Positions 25,227-31,751 of a stretch of DNA of 39,832 nucleotides are shown in pieces. Numbering within the stretch: the stretch's first letter is position 1; each line of letters starts with the position of its first letter. Location of the stretch: NCBI GenBank assembly GCA_903868795.1, contig CAIPWR010000124.1, positions 1 to 39,832 of the forward strand, read 5' to 3'. The position numbers and the translations under genes were made by a program. The notes under the pieces were generated by a model. It searched no databases. It was not told the origin of the DNA and saw only the letters and a program-made list of their open reading frames with translations. The DNA is from an uncultured Spartobacteria bacterium. GTDB taxonomy: Bacteria; Verrucomicrobiota; Verrucomicrobiia; Chthoniobacterales; UBA6821.

Positions 25227-26551
25227 TTTGAGTTCTGGTTGGCTGCCGGCTTGGCATCGTCAGGCTTTTGGGCTGCTTGCTTGTAGACCGCTTCCGTCAT
25301 GATCCCGAGATTTGTCCCGTTCCTCAGGAGGGCGTAGAATTTACCGTCAGGTGTCTTGAAGAAGGACTTTTTAGGAGTGGCGTCCTCAAAAACCACCCAT
25401 GCACTTCCACCTGAATTCAGACCCAATGTGGCTGAGACCCAATGGTCGGTGAATTTCTTACCCTCATCCGAAATATAGATAATCCTGCTACAAACTCCCT
25501 TATCAAAGGTGGCTCTAATCTGAACCCCATGGTCGCAATATACCCTGACATCTTTCTCGATTTTGGGTGATCCCAGTTTCTTAGTCATGCCTACCTCCGT
25601 CTCGCCGAGCCAGACGGGTGCACATGGATAGATATCTGCCGCAGGAGGCTTCTTAAGCACCTCCCTTTTACCAATTCCTGAGATAGAACTGGGGTCGTAA
25701 TCCCATTTATAAACGAGCAATGTCTTTCTATCTCTCATGTCGGCCAAAAGGTCACTGTGGGCTGTCCTGTAGTAGTTACGGTTGGGCCTAATGAATGATG
25801 GGACGATCCAGGCCCGATTTCCCGAGTTGATGGCTAGAACTCGTGATACCCAGCAGTCATTGAGTGTCTTGTAATTGTCAGCCTCATAAAGAACAGCATC
25901 AGCTACACCCGCCTTGTAGTGCACAAAAATCGTCTGACATCCATCGAAGTAGAGTTTGGCGCAATCACTCTTGTTGATTTTGTGTTCTGGCCCGTAATTA
26001 CTGACGATGAATGATTCAGTATCACCAATTTTAGCAATTGGATGGTCTGGAGCGAAGATGCACTCCGGCAATTTATCCACCTGGATAGTTTTACCGGGCT
26101 GATGGAGTGACTTCTGGAAGAAGGCGCTCGTATCAACCAACAACTGGTTCCCCTTGCTGACAAAGGCATGGAACTTTCCATTCTGGGTGCGGTAAATCCG
26201 CCGACCAGAGGTTGAGCTCTCTTCCAGAACCCAGGGAGCACCTTGGGAGTTCAGACTAAGGACTGAGGAGAGCCTGGTTTCATCAATCTTCTTTTTGAAT
26301 GTGTAGTAGAAGAGTGAGTCGGCCTTGCCTCCTTGGAAATGCGCCTGCACTTCATTGCCCTGACTATCATGAAAGAGATCATAGCCGTTCATGTAATGAG
26401 CAGTAGGCGGACCCAACTCCTTCGTGATTTGCTCGTAGGACTGACCTAGAGCTGCTGCTTTATGCTGAGTAAACTTATCGGCCAACGAGTCACAACCCGA
26501 TACTGGCAGAGCGAGTGAGAAAAGGAGAAGAATGCGGGTGTGGAGATTCAT
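25223..26551 (-). CDS. Lipoprotein with three copies of the LNSxGxAW domain
   Basis: The start is taken as ATG 26551 rather than 26569, because MNLHTRILLLFSLALPVSGC is a clean lipoprotein signal with lipobox VSGC. Three units of ~110 residues follow: LSLNSQGAPWVL with YRTQNGKFHAF and LLVDTSAFFQK; LAINSGNRAWIV with YYRTAHSDLL; LGLNSGGSAWVV with FKTPDGKFYALL and GIMTEAVYKQ. The same unit occurs once in the 15206 lipoprotein. The domain is unnamed to me. Probably a periplasm-facing or outer-membrane lipoprotein. Confidence 0.75.
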   Translation of the reverse strand: MNLHTRILLLFSLALPVSGCDSLADKFTQHKAAALGQSYEQITKELGPPTAHYMNGYDLFHDSQGNEVQAHFQGGKADSLFYYTFKKKIDETRLSSVLSLNSQGAPWVLEESSTSGRRIYRTQNGKFHAFVSKGNQLLVDTSAFFQKSLHQPGKTIQVDKLPECIFAPDHPIAKIGDTESFIVSNYGPEHKINKSDCAKLYFDGCQTIFVHYKAGVADAVLYEADNYKTLNDCWVSRVLAINSGNRAWIVPSFIRPNRNYYRTAHSDLLADMRDRKTLLVYKWDYDPSSISGIGKREVLKKPPAADIYPCAPVWLGETEVGMTKKLGSPKIEKDVRVYCDHGVQIRATFDKGVCSRIIYISDEGKKFTDHWVSATLGLNSGGSAWVVFEDATPKKSFFKTPDGKFYALLRNGTNLGIMTEAVYKQAAQKPDDAKPAANQNSK

Positions 26552-26619
26552 TTTTCCATACCCTAGCAAGGAGAATAGACACCAAGAGTCCTACCCCCTC
26601 AGTTGGAACAACTATCAGC

Positions 26620-27690
26620 TCAGCGGTATTGAGCCGCGATCGCTTGTGCGGTGGCTTTGACCCTCTTGCGCAGAGCAATGGGAGCAAGCACCTTGGCATG
26701 AGATCCCAGACCCAGAATCCAAGCTTCCAGATCAGGGGCCATACCTACTTTCAACGACAACTCGGCAGAACCATCTTTTCGGAAAACAAGCTTCTGGGAG
26801 GGATGCCAACGGCGCTCCCCTGTCAGGGTTGCAGCAAGTGGATCGAGCAGGATACGGATTTGCTGGGCATTTCTGGTCTCAAAAGCCGAGAAGCTGTCGC
26901 CAAGCATGCTCTCCAAGGAAAAGTCCTTTGGGCGTGTGAATTTCCTTCTGAGGTTCTTGGGGGAGGAGATTCTCGCCAATGCGAATGTCCGGATCGAGGA
27001 ACGAGCCAGATCGAAACCAATGAGATACCAGACCCCTCCGATACATCCCAAATGGTAGGGCTGGATCGTTCGTTCCGTGCCTTTGCCGTCACCCGGCTTT
27101 TTGTAGAAAAATGAGATCTCGTGAGAATCCAGCAGTGCCTTGGAGAGCATCTGAAAGGATTCAAGATCCGAAGATGGGGGGCCGGACGGCCTAAAGGAGA
27201 CTGCAGCACTCAGGTCACTCAAGGAAATTTCGCTGTGAGCCGGCATGCCCTCGACCAGTCTGGCGAATGCGCTCTTGAGTGACTTCTCAAAAGGGGTGCC
27301 CCGATATTGCTCTGCTGCCTTCTGGGCCACAAGCAGTGCCACGACCTCTCCTTCCTGGAGGGCAACCGTGGGGAGATTCTTAACCTCTTTGGTGTAGATG
27401 AAACCGTGATTGGTGCTGTCATACTGAATCGGGAGCTGCAGTTGATCGCGCATGAAGTCGATGTCGCGCTGAACCGTCTTGTACGAGACCTCGAAGTCAT
27501 CGGAGAGGGCCTGACAGTTGGGGAACTTGCCCTCCTTCAAAAGCTCATGGATCTGGAGCATACGATACATCGGCAGGCGGGCGGAGCGGCCATGGTTCTG
27601 TCCGGATTTACTCGGTTTGACCGAACGTTTAAGAGAATTGCTGACCATGGGACTCTTTATGTCCAAGCCTCCAGGTAAGCTCAATGTCAT
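26620..27690 (-). CDS. WYL-domain transcriptional regulator
   Basis: A 356-aa protein with an N-terminal winged helix (MYRMLQIHELLKEGKFPN, ALSDDFEVSYKTVQRDIDFM, HTH core) and a WYL-type sensor region: YHLGCIGGVWYLIGFDLARSSIRTFALARI. WYL proteins of this build repress defence operons (BREX, CBASS) and are thought to sense nucleic acid. The start is ATG 27690, 3 bases after the RHH stop; ATG 27648 gives a shorter alternative. It lies between the RHH/metallopeptidase genes and the lipoprotein gene and may control either set. Confidence 0.85.
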   Translation of the reverse strand: MTLSLPGGLDIKSPMVSNSLKRSVKPSKSGQNHGRSARLPMYRMLQIHELLKEGKFPNCQALSDDFEVSYKTVQRDIDFMRDQLQLPIQYDSTNHGFIYTKEVKNLPTVALQEGEVVALLVAQKAAEQYRGTPFEKSLKSAFARLVEGMPAHSEISLSDLSAAVSFRPSGPPSSDLESFQMLSKALLDSHEISFFYKKPGDGKGTERTIQPYHLGCIGGVWYLIGFDLARSSIRTFALARISSPKNLRRKFTRPKDFSLESMLGDSFSAFETRNAQQIRILLDPLAATLTGERRWHPSQKLVFRKDGSAELSLKVGMAPDLEAWILGLGSHAKVLAPIALRKRVKATAQAIAAQYR

Positions 27691-27693
27691 TTC

Positions 27694-27846
27694 TCAATCA
27701 GCGGAGGCATGAGGCTCCCTGTCGCTTTGGAGAAAGGCCTCGATGGCAGCGAGGACTACTTCCTCAGAATTGTACCCATTGGCAATAGCTGTGGCTTCCA
27801 GAAGGGCAAAGATTTCAGGTGGTATGCGGATATCGGTAGCTTCCAT
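27694..27846 (-). CDS. Small ribbon-helix-helix-like protein, 50 aa
   Basis: A small gene from ATG 27846 to TGA 27694: it begins MEATDIRIPPEIFALLEATA, continues IANGYNSEEVVLAAIEAFLQ and ends in SAD. The strand-helix-helix layout resembles CopG/ParD antitoxins. Its stop is 3 bases from the WYL gene start. It could be an antitoxin or a co-regulator. Confidence 0.65.
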   Translation of the reverse strand: MEATDIRIPPEIFALLEATAIANGYNSEEVVLAAIEAFLQSDREPHASAD

Positions 27847-27909
27847 GCTGCCAATCCTCCCACGGGAACCCAGACGCAGAGCGTCCTACCCCCAGAGATT
27901 ATCAAACAC

Positions 27910-29868
27910 CTACTTCTTTGCGTTCCAGATAGCCAAGGCCTGCTGGTATTCCTTTTTAAGATCCATTCCCGAATCCATGTCAGGGGCAACCTGCTTGAAC
28001 CCTGCATACATCAGGCACATGAGCTGGAGTCCGCTCATGGCTTGCCCGGGAAGGCTCTTGAGCCGGTATTTATCCTCCGGGGAGGAGTAGTCGATTCCCT
28101 CTTGTCCCATAAGGGCAATCTCAAAGGCAATCCTCTTCACCTCATCTGGCTCTAGGGAACTGAATCGCTCAAGTGCATCCAATAGGTACATCACACTGGC
28201 AGGAGCTTTGGCCTTCAGGAGCTCTGGGTTGGTCGCTCCCTCTTTATCGACATCATTCAGGATTCCATCTGGAGGGAGAAATCCTCTGTCAGACTTCCAA
28301 GTGTACCAATCGCGGATCCCTAGGAATTCACCAAAGGCATCCACAAGGTTGTATTCAGAGCCCGGTGTCAGATCTGAGCTCTTCTCTTTCCAGAGAGCAA
28401 AGAGCTTCTCGGAATCCTTGAACGTCGGAAACTTGCGATAGGCATCTGCGTAAGCAGTGGCTCCCTCGAAGAGTTCGTCCACAAAGAGGGCAAAGACTCC
28501 GTTGAGGATGTCGTTGATGCGGAGGAGCGTCGGGGGAACAAAATCACGGATCTTGGGATCCATGGTGACCTTACGGGAATTATGGGCAATGGAGGCTAAT
28601 CCACAGAACTGGGACTCGCGAAGTTCGGGATAATCCCTACACATTCGGCGCTCAATCACCATGTCGATGGGGCAATTGAAGAGGAAGAGATTCACCCCCG
28701 TAACCAGTTCATTGATCAGCCCTGCGACTTGGTCATCGCGATAGCCCTTCTTCTCCAGACGACGAAGGTCGGCTTTCAGGGCCATGGATGAGTTGGCTCT
28801 GGTCTCAGGAGTGGTCACAAACCAGCGGTTGGTTCCCTGATCTCTGGCAGCGCTCTCCATGAAGAGATGCATCAACTCATGGACGCTATGGTAGTTCTTC
28901 AGCAGTTTCGGAAAATCTCCCTCCCTCAATGTCACCATGTGGTGATCAGCATCATGCCTCCATGCCATCTTGATTCGGGCAACGATCTGGGCGTCGAGGG
29001 GTCCCTCCTCAAACTGCACGGGATACCCTGAGAGGGTCTCTCCCTCAGCACTTAGGCGCTCCACCAGACTATCGGTCTTGGAGAGATGGTTATTGGCGAT
29101 GATGTTTTGAACGTGGATGTAGGCAGATCGGGCCTTCTCAAAGACAATCTTGGTGCGGCTATCCTGAAGCTTTCCATTGGAGAACATCTGCCGGAGAGCC
29201 TTGGCGGCGTCATCAAAACGGTCCATGCGAATGAGTGCCATGGCGCGTCCGTAGTGGGCATTGGCAAAGGAGGCGTCGCTGGCAATGGCCTCATCATAGG
29301 TCTTGAGAGCTTCCTCCTGCTTACCCTGCTCCATAAGGGCTGTGGCCAGGGTGTTGAGAGCCCATGGGTCACCGGGCTTCAATTCCAAGGCTCGACGAAC
29401 GAACTTGGCCGCAGTCTCCTGGTCATCCTCCTTGGCATACTGATTGGCGAGGACAACGAGGCTCCAAGGATCGTCCGGGGTGAGGCGCAGGGACTCGATG
29501 AGGTAGTCTTTGGCCTCGTCATTGTCCCCAGTCTCCACGCAGATCATGGCCAGATCACGGCGGGTGGTGGGATGGGCGGGATCCAACTCCAGGACACGCC
29601 TGTAGATGTCCTTGGCTTTCTCGTATTCGCCCTGACGGGCTCTTTGGGCTGCCTTCTCGGCAAGGCGCGAAGCCTCAGCTTTGCGGGTGGCCTCGGAGTC
29701 AGGGACCGTAATCGTCACGGTTTCCCCTTCGACCGAGAAATCCGTCCCCTCAGGGAGAAAGGAGAATATCTCCCGGAGTTTATCTGTAATACCCCCCCCC
29801 GCGACGTATGACACTCCTGCTTCTATAGCAAGGAGCTCAAGGTCTTTGAGGGTGGTGTGGAAGATCAT
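27910..29868 (-). CDS. TPR-repeat HExxH metallopeptidase-like protein
   Basis: A 652-aa cytoplasmic protein. Four or so TPR units run from about 65 to 235 (AAQRARQGEYEKAKDIYRRV, LELDPAHPTTRRDLA, and so on). Then HELMH at 330-334, with further conserved E/N/R residues (NRWFVTTPETRANS), suggests a zinc metallopeptidase; the third metal ligand is not certain. The C-terminal ~200 residues carry helical segments of unknown fold. Start is ATG 29868. A G9 tract codes for the GGG at residues 24-26. An RHH gene and the WYL regulator follow downstream, divergent from the RHH gene at 29955. Possibly a protease-type defence effector, by analogy. Confidence 0.75.
   Translation of the reverse strand: MIFHTTLKDLELLAIEAGVSYVAGGGITDKLREIFSFLPEGTDFSVEGETVTITVPDSEATRKAEASRLAEKAAQRARQGEYEKAKDIYRRVLELDPAHPTTRRDLAMICVETGDNDEAKDYLIESLRLTPDDPWSLVVLANQYAKEDDQETAAKFVRRALELKPGDPWALNTLATALMEQGKQEEALKTYDEAIASDASFANAHYGRAMALIRMDRFDDAAKALRQMFSNGKLQDSRTKIVFEKARSAYIHVQNIIANNHLSKTDSLVERLSAEGETLSGYPVQFEEGPLDAQIVARIKMAWRHDADHHMVTLREGDFPKLLKNYHSVHELMHLFMESAARDQGTNRWFVTTPETRANSSMALKADLRRLEKKGYRDDQVAGLINELVTGVNLFLFNCPIDMVIERRMCRDYPELRESQFCGLASIAHNSRKVTMDPKIRDFVPPTLLRINDILNGVFALFVDELFEGATAYADAYRKFPTFKDSEKLFALWKEKSSDLTPGSEYNLVDAFGEFLGIRDWYTWKSDRGFLPPDGILNDVDKEGATNPELLKAKAPASVMYLLDALERFSSLEPDEVKRIAFEIALMGQEGIDYSSPEDKYRLKSLPGQAMSGLQLMCLMYAGFKQVAPDMDSGMDLKKEYQQALAIWNAKK
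29792..29800 (-). repeat. G9 homopolymer in the metallopeptidase coding sequence
   Basis: Nine C on the + strand (nine G on the coding strand) fall at codons 23-26 of the metallopeptidase gene. Slippage by one base would shift the frame and end translation early. Long G-tracts near starts are typical of phase-variable genes. Confidence 0.7.
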
Positions 29869-29954
29869 ACAGCAACGGGAGGGTATCCGCCCTATTGGAC
29901 TCAGACGAGAAGGAATGAATTGAATGCAGTGATGGGATGATTACCTTCCCTCCC

Positions 29955-30125
29955 ATGCCAAAGAAACGCGACGGTGTCATGACGATCAGAATCTCGTCAG
30001 AGGATAAGGAGCAGCTCCTTAAAATTGCTGAGGTCGCTGATCTCACGCTGAGCGATGTGGTGGTCAGAGCGACCAGGGACTACGTCCGGGCAAACCCGCT
30101 GAAGGGTAAGAAGGCGAAGATCTAA
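29955..30125 (+). CDS. Ribbon-helix-helix DNA-binding protein, 56 aa
   Basis: Starts at ATG 29955 (MPKKRDGVMTIRISSEDKEQ); the frame is also open from 29937. The TIRISSEDKEQLLKIAEVADLTLSDVVVRA pattern is ribbon-helix-helix, ending in a basic tail (KGKKAKI). Divergent from the metallopeptidase gene with an 86-bp gap that probably holds both promoters. It could be a repressor for that region; no toxin gene follows it. Confidence 0.7.
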   Translation: MPKKRDGVMTIRISSEDKEQLLKIAEVADLTLSDVVVRATRDYVRANPLKGKKAKI

Positions 30126-30131
30126 AAGTTT

Positions 30132-30150
30132 GCTCCCGGCAGGGGGGAGC
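30132..30150. terminator. Hairpin between the RHH gene and the basic DNA-binding gene
   Basis: GCTCCC (30132-30137) pairs with GGGAGC (30145-30150) between two convergent stops. The arms are the same GCTCCC/GGGAGC as the T4SS-region palindrome, with a different centre. Probably a terminator; a degenerate operator is possible. Confidence 0.45.
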
Positions 30151-30551
30151 TACTTCTGCAGGCGGTAATGACCCTTGCCGACCTTCTTGATCCCCTTGTT
30201 CTTCTTGCCCGTGGTGCCAAACCAGACATGGAGGTTGGTTCCCTTCACACGGAGCTTCTCAGCGAGATCGGCAACTTTCACACCGGCATCACCAGCGGCT
30301 TCAAGAGCAGAGAGGACTTTGGTTGCAAGATTACCACGGGAGGCGCGCTTGGTGGTCTTCTTCGCAGTCTTGCTGGCTTTGGCGGCAGGGCGACCAGGCT
30401 TCCCCTTGGTCGCCCGAACGGGCTTACCCGAGATGATGCTCTGCATGTGAGACTCGATGCGCTCAATCTCCTTCACAAGGGATTCTTTCTGATCCACAAG
30501 AGAGGAAAGCTGATTGAGAGCAGAGGATGTCAGAGATGAGAGGATATTCAT
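30150..30551 (-). CDS. Basic DNA-binding protein with AT-hook-like linker
   Basis: The start is taken as ATG 30551 (MNILSSLTSSALNQLSSLVDQ); a frame from 30587 is open too. The N-terminal ~45 residues form a helix or coiled coil. The middle (KPGRPAAKASKTAKKTTKRA) is an AT-hook-like basic linker. The C-terminal ~55 residues (ATKVLSALEAAGDAGVKVADLAEKL, NLHVWFGTTGKK, GHYRL) look like a winged helix. The layout is that of nucleoid-type proteins (H-NS-like) of transferable elements. It may silence or organise the T4SS region. Confidence 0.7.
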   Translation of the reverse strand: MNILSSLTSSALNQLSSLVDQKESLVKEIERIESHMQSIISGKPVRATKGKPGRPAAKASKTAKKTTKRASRGNLATKVLSALEAAGDAGVKVADLAEKLRVKGTNLHVWFGTTGKKNKGIKKVGKGHYRLQK

Positions 30552-30664
30552 GAGCTTAGAGTGCTTTAGGTAATACGTTAAGGGCAAACCATTTCAGTAT
30601 AAGTCAGGCGCATAGACAGGATGTGTCCACCTGCTGAAAATATATTTTTGTTAATCATGCAAGT

Positions 30665-30682
30665 TGCTCCCAATCGGGAGCA
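30665..30682. promoter_or_regulatory. 18-bp palindromic operator, copy 1
   Basis: TGCTCCCAATCGGGAGCA, one base from a perfect palindrome, 134 bp upstream of the XRE gene. The same flanks (AAGT before, CCA after) occur in the copies at 31124 and 39059. A probable binding site for the XRE regulator. Confidence 0.7.
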
Positions 30683-30815
30683 CCAAAACTGATAGAGCGG
30701 TCAGAATTGTCGGCGTGGAGGAAAGAAGTCCCTTCCATTGCTGTCATTGTCTGAAGGCTTATTCACCGTTTTACCAAAGCGGGAAAAGCCTCGGGGTGTC
30801 GTTTGCTGACGCCCT

Positions 30816-31109
30816 ATGAAAGCACGCAACATCATCGGGCCAAAAGTCAGTTGGCATCGCAACCGTCTCGGGTGGTCGCAGGACATGCTCGCGGCGAAAC
30901 TCCAAATCCTCGGCATGGAGAAGATCAGCCGAGCCAAGGTCTCCAAGATCGAGGCGCAGATCATCTGGGTCTCCGACGGTGATCTCTACTACCTCGCGGA
31001 AGTCCTGAATATCGGTGTCGACGATCTCTACCCCGAGAGTCTCCGCAATCCGAGGATGCTCGCAAACAATATGCAGGAACTGAGGGAACGGCGTTCCGTA
31101 AAAAAATGA
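30816..31109 (+). CDS. XRE-family helix-turn-helix regulator, 97 aa
   Basis: Starts at ATG 30816. The helix-turn-helix is VSWHRNRLGWSQDMLAAKLQ, then ISRAKVSKIEAQ as the recognition helix. The rest reads YYLAEVLNIGVDDLYPE, a common XRE continuation. One palindrome copy lies upstream of it and another just after it, before the pilin gene. It is the natural candidate for the regulator of this T4SS operon, by position only. Confidence 0.85.
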   Translation: MKARNIIGPKVSWHRNRLGWSQDMLAAKLQILGMEKISRAKVSKIEAQIIWVSDGDLYYLAEVLNIGVDDLYPESLRNPRMLANNMQELRERRSVKK

Positions 31110-31123
31110 CGATTTTGAAAAGT

Positions 31124-31141
31124 TGCTCCCGATCGGGAGCA
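31124..31141. promoter_or_regulatory. 18-bp palindromic operator, copy 2
   Basis: Perfect palindrome TGCTCCCGATCGGGAGCA, 35 bp before the VirB2-like start at 31177 and directly after the XRE gene. Confidence 0.75.
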
Positions 31142-31176
31142 CCAGCCGCATTTTTCCCCTCTATGGTGCGGCTCCT

Positions 31177-31428
31177 ATGCACTACTTCATCCTCGCTCAA
31201 TCAAGCTCACTCGACGGCGCGTTGTCCCAAGGACTTGGGATCATTGCGAAGTTCCTCTACATCATCGCGGTCATCGTCATTGCCCATGGCGGATGGCAGG
31301 TCCGCAGTGGTAATGCCGACATGGGCAAGATGTCGATCGTGGGGGGGCTCCTCCTAGGGCTCTCTGTCCTGATCGCCCAGGCGCTCTTCAACGCGGGTGG
31401 CATGCCCACTATTAGCGTAGGGCAATGA
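31177..31428 (+). CDS. VirB2/TrbC-like conjugative pilin, 83 aa
   Basis: Start is taken as ATG 31177; the frame also opens upstream at 31123 but crosses the operator. It has two hydrophobic helices (LGIIAKFLYIIAVIVIAHGG and MSIVGGLLLGLSVLIAQALF) separated by a short polar turn, the VirB2 pattern. It is probably the pilus subunit of the T4SS. Its stop overlaps the VirB3-like gene by 4 bp (ATGA). Confidence 0.75.
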   Translation: MHYFILAQSSSLDGALSQGLGIIAKFLYIIAVIVIAHGGWQVRSGNADMGKMSIVGGLLLGLSVLIAQALFNAGGMPTISVGQ

Positions 31429-31751
31429 GCCGGGGCGTGATTCCCACCCATGCGGGTGATGACAGCGACGGCAAGATCTGGGGGATCGAGGGGATCAACA
31501 TCCTCTTCTTGCTCGCGAGCGGCATGATCGGCCTCGGTCTGGCGCTAATGCTCTCGCACGAGCATCCCCCGGCTGTCTGCGTGGGAATCGGAGCCATGCC
31601 CTTTGTGGTGACGGCTCTCTACATCTTCTGCCTCCGTCAGGGGAAGCCGAAGTCATTCGACACGGATCTGCTCGAGAGCCTCCTTTGCGGGAGCGGCTGG
31701 ACAGCTCCAAACAAGCAACCTCGCAATCCACTTCTCCATGCAGGCTCCTAA
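31425..31751 (+). CDS. VirB3-like inner-membrane T4SS protein, 108 aa
   Basis: A short membrane protein (two helices near GINILFLLASGMIGLGLALML and VGIGAMPFVVTALYIFCL), starting MSRGVIPTHAGDDSDGKIW. Position between VirB2-like and VirB4 and the size fit VirB3, which links the pilus parts to the VirB4 ATPase. It overlaps the VirB4 gene by 14 bp. Confidence 0.75.
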   Translation: MSRGVIPTHAGDDSDGKIWGIEGINILFLLASGMIGLGLALMLSHEHPPAVCVGIGAMPFVVTALYIFCLRQGKPKSFDTDLLESLLCGSGWTAPNKQPRNPLLHAGS

